Assembly (NCBI GenBank): GCA_001314625.1
Contig: LJSH01000002.1
Span: forward strand, 154,458-218,457
Source: Oceanicaulis sp. HLUCCA04
GTDB lineage: Bacteria > Pseudomonadota > Alphaproteobacteria > Caulobacterales > Maricaulaceae
DNA length: 64,000 nt
Reading direction: 5' to 3'
In this document: piece after piece, positions 17,630 through 26,604 of the stretch
Layout: each line of letters opens with the position of its first letter
Numbering within the stretch: position 1 is the first letter of the stretch
Notes under the pieces: model-generated
The model's database searches: none
Told to the model about the DNA's origin: nothing
What the model saw: only the letters and a program-made list of their open reading frames with translations
Made by a program: the position numbers and the translations under genes

Positions 17630-18540
17630 TACTGACGGGTTCCGCTTTCTCCGGCCGCACCCTTGGGTGAGCGGATCCGCACGCGGCGGATACGGCGCGG
17701 GTCGGAATCGAGTATTTCAAACTCCAGCCCGGTGGAATGGGCAATCACCTCGCCGCGTTCGGGCACCCGGCCTGTCAGCATGAAGACGAGACCGCCCAGC
17801 GTATCGGCGTCCTCCATCTCCTCTTCGGTCGCCACCGGGCGGCCAAATGTCTCGGCCAGCTCGTCCAGCGAGGTGCGGGCGTCGGCTTCCCAGACATGGG
17901 GGCCGCGTCCGCGTACCATCGGGCCTTCGGCCTCGTCGTGCTCGTCATCAATCTCGCCGACAATGGGCTCCAGCAAGTCTTCAAGCGTGACCAGGCCATC
18001 CGTGCCGCCAAACTCGTCGACCACGAGCGCCATGTGCATGCGCAGCGATTTCATGCGCACCAGAAGATCGCCTGCACCCATTGAAGGCGGCACATAGAGA
18101 AGCGGACGGCGTACCTGGGGAAGGACTTTTGCCGCAGCCCAGTCCTGCGGCCTCTGCCCGTCAGGATTGCCAGCCAGATGGGCGATCAGGTCCTTGATGT
18201 GAACCACGCCTACCGGGTCATCCAGCGTCTCGCGATAGACCGGCAGCCGCGAATGGGATGCCTCGGCAAACAGGCGGGCGGCATCTCCGAGCGGGGTGTC
18301 GATCTCCATGGCGACGATATCGGCGCGTGGCACCATGACATCGGCCACGCGCAAGGCATCAAGCGCGTTGACGTTGAAGGAGAGGTCGCGGTCTTTGGAA
18401 GGGCCCGTCCGGGTTCCGTTCAGTTCAAGGCCATCTTCGGATGTGCTGGCGGCATGATCTGAACCGGGGCGGCGCGCTATCGCGCCTTTCAGCCGGGCCA
18501 TCAGACTTCGTCTGGGCGGGTCGTCAGTCAATACGCTCAT
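17629..18540 (-). CDS. corC: CorC/HlyC-type CBS-domain protein
   Basis: The 303-residue cytosolic protein contains two CBS motifs (DALRVADVMVPRADIVAMEI and GVVHIKDLIAHLAG, then MHMALVVDEFGGTDGLVTLEDLLEPIVGEIDDEHD) and a C-terminal CorC_HlyC/transporter-associated domain. E. coli CorC is linked to Mg2+/Co2+ efflux, and the alphaproteobacterial gene is always near ybeY and lnt. The link to envelope or ion homeostasis is family knowledge. It overlaps ybeY by four bases and lnt by one. Confidence 0.9.
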   Translation of the reverse strand: MSVLTDDPPRRSLMARLKGAIARRPGSDHAASTSEDGLELNGTRTGPSKDRDLSFNVNALDALRVADVMVPRADIVAMEIDTPLGDAARLFAEASHSRLPVYRETLDDPVGVVHIKDLIAHLAGNPDGQRPQDWAAAKVLPQVRRPLLYVPPSMGAGDLLVRMKSLRMHMALVVDEFGGTDGLVTLEDLLEPIVGEIDDEHDEAEGPMVRGRGPHVWEADARTSLDELAETFGRPVATEEEMEDADTLGGLVFMLTGRVPERGEVIAHSTGLEFEILDSDPRRIRRVRIRSPKGAAGESGTRQ

Positions 18541-19001
18541 ATACGTTCGTTATAGGGATTCGCGATGCCCAGCCGGGCAAGAGCCGCGATTTCCACTGCC
18601 TCCATCTGTTCGGCCTCATCATCATTCTTATGGTCAAACCCGTTAAGATGAAGCACGCCATGCACTGCAAGATGGGCCGCATGGTCTGCAAGCGCAATGC
18701 CACGGGCCTCAGCCTCTGCCCGGCACGTCTCGAAGGCAAGCGCCACATCGCCGGGATAGTGCTCTGATTGCGGTGCCGGAAAGGACAATACATTGGTCGC
18801 GCTGTCCTTGCCACGAAAGCGCTGATTGAGTGATTGCAGCGCCTGATCACCGGTAAACAGGATCACCGCCGCGCCAGGGCGGGCATCGTCAATCAGCGCC
18901 AATGCAGCCTGAAGCGCCTCCATACAGCGTGTTTCCAGCCCGGCAACGCTCTGCCAGCCCTCATGTTCAATGACGATTTCGGCCAAAATTTCCTCAGCCA
19001 T
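18537..19001 (-). CDS. ybeY: Endoribonuclease YbeY
   Basis: YbeY is a zinc-dependent endoribonuclease involved in 16S rRNA 3' maturation and ribosome quality control. The zinc motif HLAVHGVLHLNGFDH (HxxxHxxxxxH) is intact, preceded by the conserved NVLSFPAP. From the ATG at 19001 the product is 154 residues, close to the family norm. Other in-frame starts exist at 19010, 19022 (ATG) and 19034 (TTG), all inside phoH. Its start overlaps phoH by about eight bases. The phoH-ybeY-corC-lnt order is highly conserved. Confidence 0.93.
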   Translation of the reverse strand: MAEEILAEIVIEHEGWQSVAGLETRCMEALQAALALIDDARPGAAVILFTGDQALQSLNQRFRGKDSATNVLSFPAPQSEHYPGDVALAFETCRAEAEARGIALADHAAHLAVHGVLHLNGFDHKNDDEAEQMEAVEIAALARLGIANPYNERI

Positions 19002-19989
19002 GTCCGGCATCCGCGCGCTCATAGGCGTCGACAATCATGCCGACCAGGTCGTGGCGGACCACATCGGCGCGCGTAAAGCGCGTCACCGAGATGCGCGGCA
19101 CGCCGGACAGGATACCCAGCGCATCGGCCAGCCCTGACGGCTCGCGCGGGCCCAGATCGACCTGGGAGGGATCGCCGGTGACGGCCATGCGTGATCCCTG
19201 TCCGAGGCGCGTCAGCATCATGCGCATCTGGGCGCGTGTGGTGTTCTGGGCCTCGTCGCAGACAATGAAGGCGTTGTTGAGCGTGCGCCCGCGCATGAAG
19301 GCCAGCGGCGCCACCTCGATACGGCGTTCCTCGCGCATCTTGTCGACAACTTTCTGGCTCAGCGCGTCGCGCAAGCTGTCCCAGATCGGCAACAGGTACG
19401 GGTCGATCTTCTCGTTCAGATCGCCGGGCAGGAACCCCAGCCGTTCGCCTGCCTCCACGGCGGGCCGGGTGATGACCAGCCGGTCAATCTCGCCGCGCGC
19501 CAGTTTTGCAGCGCCCCACGCAACGGCCAGCAATGTCTTGCCTGTCCCGGCCGGGCCGACGCCGAAAATCATGTCGCAGCCGTCTTCATCCTTCAAGGCG
19601 CGCACATAGTCCGCCTGGCCCTTGGTGCGCGGGGCAAAGCTGGCGCCGCGCGCAACACGGATAATGGAATCCTCGCCAGCACTGACCGGCGCATCATCCA
19701 TGCGGCAGGCCGCCCGGACCGTTTCAGGATCAATGACCAGGCCGGCTTCGGCGCGGGAATAGAGCGCGTGGATGACGCGAGAGGCATCGGTGCGCGCCCG
19801 CTTGTCGCCGCCTGACAGCAAGAGCTGGCCGCCGCCGGGGGCTTCCACATGGACACCCAGCTCGGTTTCAAGCGCGATCAGATTGGCGTGGCCGGGCCCG
19901 GCCAGCGCGCGCGCCAGTGCGGCATCATCGAAATGCAGGGTTTCTGAAGGCGCGCGTTCTGTGCGCTTCTGGCGAGGGGTCCGGCTCAC
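18994..19989 (-). CDS. ybeZ: PhoH-like ATPase (YbeZ)
   Basis: The 331-residue protein has an N-terminal KH-like segment and a PhoH P-loop NTPase domain: Walker [33 protein letters not shown], Walker [10 protein letters not shown] and [10 protein letters not shown]. YbeZ associates with YbeY and is thought to assist in RNA processing; the partner gene overlaps immediately downstream. Its start overlaps the miaB stop by four bases (ATGA). The Ser/Arg-rich N-terminal extension is longer than in E. coli, as is usual in alphaproteobacteria. Confidence 0.93.
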   Translation of the reverse strand: MSRTPRQKRTERAPSETLHFDDAALARALAGPGHANLIALETELGVHVEAPGGGQLLLSGGDKRARTDASRVIHALYSRAEAGLVIDPETVRAACRMDDAPVSAGEDSIIRVARGASFAPRTKGQADYVRALKDEDGCDMIFGVGPAGTGKTLLAVAWGAAKLARGEIDRLVITRPAVEAGERLGFLPGDLNEKIDPYLLPIWDSLRDALSQKVVDKMREERRIEVAPLAFMRGRTLNNAFIVCDEAQNTTRAQMRMMLTRLGQGSRMAVTGDPSQVDLGPREPSGLADALGILSGVPRISVTRFTRADVVRHDLVGMIVDAYERADAGHG

Positions 19990-21380
19990 GCTGCGCAGCT
20001 CTCCCCCCGGAGCAGACGGGCACCAAGCGCATTCTTTGATGCGGACAGGACTTCCACCATGGCGATCTGGCCGATCAGTTCTTTCGGGCCGTCACAATGA
20101 ACGGCCTGCAGATAAGGGCTGCGCCCGCCGAGCTGGCCGGCATTGCGGCCCTCGCGCTCGAAAAGAACGGGCAGGCGCTTGCCCACCATTGATGCATTGA
20201 ACCCCTGCTGCTGGCTGTCCAGCAGGGCCTGAAGCCGTGCCAGCCGCTCGGCCATCACCGCTTCGTCCACCTGCGCGCCCATGGCCGCGCCCGGTGTGCC
20301 GGGGCGGCGCGAATACTTGAACGAGAACGCCGAGGCATAGCCGGTCTCTTCGACCAGTTTGAGCGTGGCGGCGAAATCGCTTTCCTGCTCGCCGGGGAAG
20401 CCGACGATGAAATCGCCGGACAGGGCGATATCGGGCCTCACCGTGCGCAGGCGCTCGATCAGCGCGGTGTACTCAGCCGCCGTGTGCTTGCGGTTCATGG
20501 CTTTCAGGATGCGGTCGGAGCCTGCCTGCACCGGCAAGTGCAGGTAAGGCATCAGCTTTTCTTCCTCGCCAAAGGCAGTGATGAGGTCGTCATCCATGTC
20601 ATTCGGGTGGGAGGTGGTAAACCGGATGCGGTCAATACCGCCAATCATGGCCAGATGCCGGATCAGGCGCGCCAGCCCCCAGCGCCCGCTGGCTTCATCG
20701 CCTGCGGGGGCTTCGCCTGAATACGCATTGACGTTCTGGCCCAGCAGCGTGATCTCGCGCACCCCTTGCGCGGCGAGCGCGCGCACTTCGGCGGTGATCT
20801 GGGCGGCGGGGCGCGAATATTCCGCGCCGCGCGTATAGGGCACCACGCAGAACGAGCAGAACTTGTCGCAGCCTTCCTGCACCGTCACAAAGGCGCTGTA
20901 TCCCTCGACATGGCGCTTCGGCACGGCCAGCGCGTCGAACTTCTCCTCTACCTCGAACTCGGTCTCCAGCGCTTCGCCCCGGTCCCGGTGCACGCGCGCG
21001 ATCAGTTCAGGCAGGCGGTGATAGGTCTGCGGACCGACAACCAGATCGACGACCGGCGCGCGGCGCTGAATTTCCGCACCTTCAGCCTGCGCGACGCAGC
21101 CTGCCACGGTAACGGTCATCCGGCCGCCAGCGGCCTCCTTCTCCGCCTTGAGAGGCTTTAGCCGCCCCAGCTCGGAATAGACCTTCTCGGCCGCTTTCTC
21201 GCGGATATGGCAGGTGTTGAGGATGACAAGGTCTGCGCCGTCGGGCGCATCGGCCGGCTCATAGCCAAGCGGGACCAGCAGATCGCGCATGCGTTCTGAA
21301 TCATACACGTTCATCTGGCACCCATAGGTGCGGATGAAGAGCCGCTTTCTGGTGGTTGTCTCAGTCTGTTTGGCGGTCAT
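19986..21380 (-). CDS. miaB: tRNA i6A37 methylthiotransferase MiaB
   Basis: MiaB converts i6A37 to ms2i6A37 in UNN-decoding tRNAs. The 464 residues begin with [19 protein letters not shown] (the MiaB-specific GCQMN) and contain the second cluster motif [16 protein letters not shown]. They end in a TRAM domain (about residues 395-455). The presence of both miaB and mtaB is normal. It lies between fur (12 bases upstream) and ybeZ. Confidence 0.96.
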   Translation of the reverse strand: MTAKQTETTTRKRLFIRTYGCQMNVYDSERMRDLLVPLGYEPADAPDGADLVILNTCHIREKAAEKVYSELGRLKPLKAEKEAAGGRMTVTVAGCVAQAEGAEIQRRAPVVDLVVGPQTYHRLPELIARVHRDRGEALETEFEVEEKFDALAVPKRHVEGYSAFVTVQEGCDKFCSFCVVPYTRGAEYSRPAAQITAEVRALAAQGVREITLLGQNVNAYSGEAPAGDEASGRWGLARLIRHLAMIGGIDRIRFTTSHPNDMDDDLITAFGEEEKLMPYLHLPVQAGSDRILKAMNRKHTAAEYTALIERLRTVRPDIALSGDFIVGFPGEQESDFAATLKLVEETGYASAFSFKYSRRPGTPGAAMGAQVDEAVMAERLARLQALLDSQQQGFNASMVGKRLPVLFEREGRNAGQLGGRSPYLQAVHCDGPKELIGQIAMVEVLSASKNALGARLLRGESCAA

Positions 21381-21392
21381 GGGCAGAGGCGG

Positions 21393-21815
21393 TTATTCCT
21401 TCTCGCCGTCTTTGAGTTTCACCGCGTAAAGCTCCAGCCGGTGATCGACGAGCTTGTAGCCGAGGCGGCGCGCGATGGCTTCCTTCATCTTCTCGATCTC
21501 TTCGTCATAAAACTCGACGATATCGCCCGATTTCAGATCGATCAGATGATCGTGATGTTCCTCGCTGGCTTCCTCGTAGCGCGAGCGCCCGTCGCGGAAA
21601 TCATGGCGTTCGATAATGCCGGCATCCTCAAACAGACGCACAGTGCGGTAAACCGTTGCCAGTGAAATGCGGTTATCGACGCTGACGGCGCGGCGATGCA
21701 CTTCCTCGGCGTCGGGATGGTCTTCGGCTTCCGACAGCACGCGCGCGATGACGCGGCGCTGGTCGGTCATGCGCAGACCTTTTTCGATGCATATCTGTTC
21801 AATGCGATCTGACAT
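21393..21815 (-). CDS. fur: Fur family iron-responsive regulator
   Basis: The 140-residue Fur-like repressor has a winged helix (MTDQRRVIARVL, SLATVYRTVRLFEDAGII) and a C-terminal dimerisation/metal domain with HHDHLI and Glu/His ligands. The CxxC that binds structural zinc in E. coli Fur is replaced (HHDHLIDLKSGDIVEF), as in many alphaproteobacterial Fur/Mur proteins, so the sensed metal (Fe or Mn) is uncertain. The start is well supported by AAGGAGG six bases upstream. It is encoded between rimI and miaB. Confidence 0.9.
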   Translation of the reverse strand: MSDRIEQICIEKGLRMTDQRRVIARVLSEAEDHPDAEEVHRRAVSVDNRISLATVYRTVRLFEDAGIIERHDFRDGRSRYEEASEEHHDHLIDLKSGDIVEFYDEEIEKMKEAIARRLGYKLVDHRLELYAVKLKDGEKE

Positions 21816-21896
21816 GGGTCAGCCTCCTTGATGCGCAGGCCTGCACAGGGCTTTGCCGCTGTCCTTAGCCGGGCAAGCCATATCTGTCCATTCCTG

Positions 21897-22343
21897 CTAG
21901 ACGTCGCGCGACAGAATGAGCGCGTCAGACCCGTCTGTGTAATAGCGCAACCGGCGCCCGGCTTCACCCCATCCGGCCGCGCGGTAGAGGGCAATGGCCG
22001 CACCATTATTCACCGAAACTTCCAGAAAGGCCGTTCGGGCGCCACGCGCTTGCGCGCCCTGAAGTCCGGCCTCAACCAGCGCCCGGCCAATGCCGGAACG
22101 CCGCGCGGACGGCAGGACCGCCAGCGTCAGTATCTCCATCTGATCGGCGATTGTACGTATCAGTATAAATCCGAGCGGCACGGCGTCCTTTGCCGCCACC
22201 CTTGCCTCGACACCCATTCCGCCGAGCAGGCTTTCAAAGGCGGCGCGGTCCCAGACCTCTCCGCCATCAAAGCTTCGGGCATGGAGGCTGGCGAGCAGTT
22301 CGGCGGCGTCCGGTCCGGCATGGACGATATTGATCCCGCTCAA
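21897..22343 (-). CDS. rimI: Ribosomal protein S18 alanine N-acetyltransferase-like GNAT protein
   Basis: The 148-residue GNAT acetyltransferase has the acetyl-CoA loop LPSARRSGIGRALVEAGLQ (an R/QxxGxG/A-type motif) and the C-terminal FLEVSVNNGAAIALYRAAGW typical of RimI. The start is a TTG whose last bases overlap the tsaB stop (TTGA), so translation is probably coupled. tsaB-rimI adjacency is widespread, and RimI may modify S18 or other proteins. Substrate assignment is by family only. Confidence 0.85.
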   Translation of the reverse strand: MSGINIVHAGPDAAELLASLHARSFDGGEVWDRAAFESLLGGMGVEARVAAKDAVPLGFILIRTIADQMEILTLAVLPSARRSGIGRALVEAGLQGAQARGARTAFLEVSVNNGAAIALYRAAGWGEAGRRLRYYTDGSDALILSRDV

Positions 22344-22996
22344 GGGATGACACCGCCGGGCAGAGCCGCGTCAGGCGGGCGCGCATAGACTGGCGATGGC
22401 AGGGGAGCGTGCGCATCTGCGCTCTCGCACAGGGCCAGCAAGGCCTCCAGCGGTGCGTGATCGTGCCACGCCGACGAGGGATCCAGCAGGACCGCCCCCG
22501 AACCGGTCAGGCGATCAGCGCCGCTGGCCGCAAGGGCTCTCTTCGCGGCGTCTGTGTCCGAGCGTGTCACCGCGCCATCGGCGACGCCGCGCCGGAATAC
22601 CTGCCAGACCAGCTCGCTGCGCCGCGCATCATGGGCGGTAAAAACACTGCCAGTGCTGTCAGGATCGGCTTCAAGGGCCATCGCTGAAAGACTGGAAATA
22701 CCAATCGCCTGTGCGCCACTGGCCAGTGCAAGACCACGCGCGAACGCTGTGCCAGCGCGCGTTCCGGCAAAACTGCCTGGCCCGGTGGCCACCCCGATGC
22801 GCCAGAGTTGCGAGGGGTGAAGGCCGGCTTCGCCAAGCAAGGCTTCCACCATCGGAGCAAGCCGTTCGGCCTGTCCGCGATCCATCCGCTCGTCGTGCGT
22901 GATAACGCGCCCGTCCGCGCACCGCAGCGCGCCCGCACACCACCGCCCGGCCGTGTCGATGACCAGTACCGGGCGATGGGAAAGGGCAGACGCCAT
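22340..22996 (-). CDS. tsaB: tRNA threonylcarbamoyladenosine biosynthesis protein TsaB
   Basis: TsaB is the non-catalytic ASKHA-fold partner of TsaD in t6A37 synthesis. The N-terminus VLVIDTAGRWCAGALRC, the GxGPGSFAGTRAGTAFARGLA block and the later HDARRSELVWQVF identify it. At 218 residues it is typical. The neighbouring mtaB and miaB act on or near the same tRNA position. It overlaps rimI and lies 7 bases after the nitroreductase gene, so they may share a transcript. Confidence 0.9.
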   Translation of the reverse strand: MASALSHRPVLVIDTAGRWCAGALRCADGRVITHDERMDRGQAERLAPMVEALLGEAGLHPSQLWRIGVATGPGSFAGTRAGTAFARGLALASGAQAIGISSLSAMALEADPDSTGSVFTAHDARRSELVWQVFRRGVADGAVTRSDTDAAKRALAASGADRLTGSGAVLLDPSSAWHDHAPLEALLALCESADAHAPLPSPVYARPPDAALPGGVIP

Positions 22997-23003
22997 GACA
23001 GGC

Positions 23004-23630
23004 CTATTTCAGGATGCGCGCGGCCTCGTTGAACGCCAGGCGCGGCAAGCGCGGGAACAGCTTCTCGGTCGTTCCATAGCCGATATTGACCAGGAAGTTC
23101 GAGCGCCAATGCTTCATTTTCGGATCGCTGGCGAAGAATTCCTCATCAAGCTTGGCATTGTCGAACCCGCTCATCGGCCCGCAATCAAGGCCCAGCGCAC
23201 GGGCGGCAAGGATCAGATAGGCGCCCTGCAGCGTGCCATTGCGCACGCCATTGGCCTGCCTTGCCTCGTCGGAGGCAAACCATTCCTTGGCACCGGGATC
23301 ATGCGGGAAGAGTTCGGGCACTTTCTCGTGGAACTCCCAGTCCCACGCCACGATCGCTGTCACCGGCGCGGTCATGGTCTTGTCGACATTGGACGGGATC
23401 AGGAAGGGCTCGAGCCGCTTTTTGGCGTCGCCTTTGAGGAAGACAAAGCGCGCAGGCGAGTTGTTGGCGCTGGTCGGACCGTATTTGAGGAGGTCATAAA
23501 GCGCTTCAAGCGTCGTGTCCGACACGTCCTTGTCTTCCCACGTGTAGAAGGTCCGCGCGCCGCGGAAAAGCTGGTTCAGCGCGTGGTCGGGCAGGGTTTT
23601 GTGGCGGTCTTCAAGTACCAGTTCGCTCAT
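23004..23630 (-). CDS. Nitroreductase family protein, RutE/malonic semialdehyde reductase-like
   Basis: The 208-residue FMN-dependent nitroreductase-fold protein carries the subfamily features [36 protein letters not shown] and [17 protein letters not shown], matching the RutE/HadB-type malonic semialdehyde reductases. No rut operon is nearby, so the substrate is open. The open frame runs to 23867, but the N-terminal 79 residues are low-complexity and non-homologous; ATG 23630 begins the real domain. Confidence 0.87.
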   Translation of the reverse strand: MSELVLEDRHKTLPDHALNQLFRGARTFYTWEDKDVSDTTLEALYDLLKYGPTSANNSPARFVFLKGDAKKRLEPFLIPSNVDKTMTAPVTAIVAWDWEFHEKVPELFPHDPGAKEWFASDEARQANGVRNGTLQGAYLILAARALGLDCGPMSGFDNAKLDEEFFASDPKMKHWRSNFLVNIGYGTTEKLFPRLPRLAFNEAARILK

Positions 23631-23764
23631 CGTCCGGTCCCTTTCTGAAAATTGGTGTCTGGCCGGTTGGGTTCGTGTAATTGGAACGTCACGCAGCGAC
23701 ATAGGTTGCTGCGGCGTGCAGCGCCATCGCCCGTATGGAAAAACGGTTGTGCCGTGAGGCGGCG

Positions 23765-24325
23765 CTAGACCACCGCCTCGACGCCCGCGACCTCCGGCAC
23801 ATAGTGTTTGAGCAGGTTCTCGATCCCGCTCTTCAACGTCATGGTCGAGGACGGGCAGCCCGCGCACGCGCCGCGCATATGCAGGCTGACAATGCCGGTT
23901 TTCTCGTCATAGGCGTGAAACACGATATCGCCGCCATCCTGCGCCACGGCCGGGCGCACGCGGGTATCGATGACCTCGCGGATTTCCTTCACGATGGCCG
24001 CTGCCTCGCCTTCATAGACGGTTTCGGCCTCCTCGCCGGAGCCGGAGAAAAGCGGCTTGCCTGACTGCAGCACATCCATGATCGCGCCCAGTATGGACGG
24101 TTTGATATGCGCCCATTCAACGCCTTCGGCCTTGGTGACGGAGACAAAATCAGCGCCGGCAAACACGCGCACCACGCCCTCGGCTGCAAACAGCTCGCGC
24201 GCCAGCAAAGACGATTGTGCCTCTTCGGGCGTGGCAAAATCGCGCGGGGTTTCCGGCGCGATCTCCTGACCTGGCAGGAATTTCAGCGTGTCGGGGTTGG
24301 GCGTCGCTTCGGTCTGGATGAACAT
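23765..24325 (-). CDS. NifU-like iron-sulfur cluster carrier (Nfu)
   Basis: The 186-residue protein combines an Nfu N-terminal domain ([20 protein letters not shown]) with a C-terminal NifU domain. That domain's CxxC ([21 protein letters not shown], about residues 148-151) binds a [4Fe-4S] cluster for delivery to apoproteins. The Fe-S enzymes MiaB and MtaB encoded in this window are plausible clients, though that is inference. Nfu-tsaB proximity is frequent in alphaproteobacteria. The start ATG gives the canonical N-terminus. Confidence 0.92.
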   Translation of the reverse strand: MFIQTEATPNPDTLKFLPGQEIAPETPRDFATPEEAQSSLLARELFAAEGVVRVFAGADFVSVTKAEGVEWAHIKPSILGAIMDVLQSGKPLFSGSGEEAETVYEGEAAAIVKEIREVIDTRVRPAVAQDGGDIVFHAYDEKTGIVSLHMRGACAGCPSSTMTLKSGIENLLKHYVPEVAGVEAVV

Positions 24326-24429
24326 GAAAGGGCCTTTTGGGCTGATCTGTGCGGATGATCGGCATTCAGGCGTTCACTTGGCCCTGAACGGGCCAGGGTT
24401 CAAGCCTTGTCAGCGCCGAGCCCTGCCGG

Positions 24430-24903
24430 TCAGGTCAAGGCCTCGATGGTTTCATCGGAGAGATCGCCCGGCACCACGGTGACGGGAATCGCGCGTTCGC
24501 CGAACAGGCTGCGCCCGCGCGACAGCGATGTGACCAGCGGGCCGGGACCATCGCCCTGGGAGGCGGCGCCGAGCACAAGGATGGAAATGCTCTCATCCTC
24601 CTCGATCAGCTTGCGGATGCACTGGATGGCCTCGCCCTCGCGCACCAGCAGTTCAGGGCGCTCTCCGGTCACGCCTTCAATGTCCTCAGCAAGGCTTTCT
24701 AGCGCGGCTTCGGCCTCTTCCATCGCCTCGCGCCGCATGGTCTCACCCACACCCAGCCAGGGCTCGACGCTTGACGGCTCGATAACGGCCAGCACGGCGA
24801 CCTTGCCGCCGGTATTCCTGGCCCGGTGCGCGGCATAGCGCGCCGCGGCTGCGGACTCCTCGCTGCCATCGCCGATCAGAAGGAATTTTCTCGTATTCGC
24901 CAT
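24430..24903 (-). CDS. Universal stress protein (UspA) family protein
   Basis: The 157-residue single UspA domain begins TRKFLLIGDGSEESAAAARYAA and ends with the nucleotide-binding loop LVLGAASQGDGPGPLVTSLSRG and VPVTVVPGDL. The glycine pattern G-x2-G-x9-G(S/T) is altered but recognisable, so ATP binding is uncertain. Transcription is divergent from the next membrane-protein gene, with about 56 bases between the starts. Confidence 0.85.
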   Translation of the reverse strand: MANTRKFLLIGDGSEESAAAARYAAHRARNTGGKVAVLAVIEPSSVEPWLGVGETMRREAMEEAEAALESLAEDIEGVTGERPELLVREGEAIQCIRKLIEEDESISILVLGAASQGDGPGPLVTSLSRGRSLFGERAIPVTVVPGDLSDETIEALT

Positions 24904-24959
24904 GGTCTGACCGTGACGCTTTCTTGACGCGGCGGCAAGAGGGCGTCATCTGCGCAGTC

Positions 24960-25547
24960 ATGGCCCGATCACGCAAAACACCAGCCGCCTCGAAGACGCA
25001 GCTCGACAGTCTTGATGACTGCCGCTCTGCCGCTTCACCGGCGCGTCAGATAATCCTCTGGCCGGACAGGCTGGAGGAAACCGCCGAGGGCACGCTGGTA
25101 AGGCGTATCGCCCTTGAGACAATCGAGGAGGTGCGCCTGAGCGTCGAGCCGTCCGGCATTGGCGCGAAAGATGCCGCCCAGATCATCTGCCGCGTCAGCG
25201 GCGGCGGCAAAACCATCGCATTTTCGTCATTGCGCTCGACCGGCATCCTCAAATGGGAGAATCAGGCCGACCGCTTTGCCGTGTTCCTGCGGTCGCTGCA
25301 CGGCACACTGACAGACCGCGAGGGCGTCGCCTATATCGAGGGTGCTCCGCTCACCGCCCGGCTGAAAGCCTTCCTGCCCGCGCTTCTGATCGCAATGACG
25401 GGCGTCGCCATTGCGCTTTGGGGGCTGACCGCCGGCCAGATCATTACCGGCCTCATCGGACTGGTGCTGGCCGTAGCCGGAGGCTATTCGGCCTGGGTCT
25501 TCCGCCCAATGGCCGAGAAGCCCTACGATCCGGCAAAATTCAGCTAG
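24960..25547 (+). CDS. Hypothetical membrane protein with two C-terminal helices
   Basis: I do not recognise this 195-residue protein. It has a basic Ser/Thr-rich N-terminus, a soluble region of alternating strands (about residues 25-120) and two hydrophobic helices (approximately 137-157 and 160-180) before a short tail. The layout resembles a PH-like cytoplasmic domain tethered to the membrane, but that is only a guess. ATG 24960 is favoured over the upstream ATG at 24924. Its stop codon overlaps the convergent ATP-grasp stop (CTAG). Confidence 0.6.
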   Translation: MARSRKTPAASKTQLDSLDDCRSAASPARQIILWPDRLEETAEGTLVRRIALETIEEVRLSVEPSGIGAKDAAQIICRVSGGGKTIAFSSLRSTGILKWENQADRFAVFLRSLHGTLTDREGVAYIEGAPLTARLKAFLPALLIAMTGVAIALWGLTAGQIITGLIGLVLAVAGGYSAWVFRPMAEKPYDPAKFS

Positions 25548-26440
25548 CCGAGCAGGCGTTCAAGCCCCTTGGCAAAAAGCGCCCCGCACCGCGTCGCTCC
25601 GCGCGGATAATAATAGGGCTCGATCAGCTCTATCTCCATCAGCTTCAGATCGCCCTGCGGCCCGCGCACCATGTCGACACGCGCATAGAGCAGGGTTTCG
25701 ACCGAACACTGCGTGCAAGCGGCCTCCAGACACTGGCGGGCCAGCGCGATATCGGTAGGCGAAGGCTGATAGGGCGTGTCCACGCCGCCATACATGCCTT
25801 GGATACGATAGTCGCCTGTGGCCGCGCGCTTGACGACCGCATGAGAAAATTCGCCGCCGAAAAAGAGAAGCGAGTACTCACCCTCCTCCTGAATGGCCGG
25901 CAGGAAGGCCTGTATCATCGCCCGATCCGGCGGCAGATCCTTGGCGGACGGCAGAGGCGCGCCGCGCTTCACCCGTGCCTGACGCCATGCGCCTGCGCCG
26001 ACCACGGGCTTGACCACCAGATCGTCGCTGGAAAGCGTGTCGAAGGCCGCCTGGATGACCTCCGGCGTGGCGGTCTCTGCCCAGACTGTCTCGATCACCG
26101 GCGCGCCCAGCCGCGCCATATCACGCAGATATGTCTTGTCCATGTTCCAGCGGATGACATTGAGGGGGTTGAGGAGCGGACATGCCGCTGCCGCTTCAGA
26201 CAGGACATGGATGAACTGGCTGGCCTTGTCCCAGTAATCCCAGGTCGGCCCGGTGATAACCGCGTCATAGGCGTTTGGGTCAAAGCCCTCATCCCAGACA
26301 AGCGGCTCCAGAGCGAATCCTGCCGCGCGGCACGGCGCGTCAATGGCGGCAAATTGCTCGGTGAACTCGTGCGCGTCGCTTCGCGCCTCAACCCGGTGCG
26401 CCAGTACATTGGCCGAAACAAGATAGGCAAGGGCGCGCAT
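25544..26440 (-). CDS. ATP-grasp domain-containing protein
   Basis: The 298-residue protein matches the RimK/DcsG-like ATP-grasp family: an N-terminal pre-ATP-grasp fold, then DLVVKPVVGAGAWRQARV (Lys binding ATP phosphates) and FLPAIQEEGEYSLLFFGG. The metal-binding region is LLYARVDMVRGPQGDLKLMEIELIEP (Asp and Glu ligands). Such enzymes ligate a carboxylate to an amine or thiol; the substrate is unknown. ATG 26440 is preferred because the upstream 51 codons are Pro/Thr-rich and unlike the family. Confidence 0.8.
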   Translation of the reverse strand: MRALAYLVSANVLAHRVEARSDAHEFTEQFAAIDAPCRAAGFALEPLVWDEGFDPNAYDAVITGPTWDYWDKASQFIHVLSEAAAACPLLNPLNVIRWNMDKTYLRDMARLGAPVIETVWAETATPEVIQAAFDTLSSDDLVVKPVVGAGAWRQARVKRGAPLPSAKDLPPDRAMIQAFLPAIQEEGEYSLLFFGGEFSHAVVKRAATGDYRIQGMYGGVDTPYQPSPTDIALARQCLEAACTQCSVETLLYARVDMVRGPQGDLKLMEIELIEPYYYPRGATRCGALFAKGLERLLG

Positions 26441-26604
26441 GTGAGTTCCCGCTGGTGTTTGACCGGTGTTTGGGGGCTGTAGCGTGCTGGCAGGCAGCGT
26501 CAAGCGCCGTGGCGCATCCAGCTTGCTTTGCCGGTGCGGGGCTTGAGTGTCCAACGTGCAGGCGCTAAGCCCACGCCCGTCCCGCAATGGCAAGGAAAAA
26601 GCCC

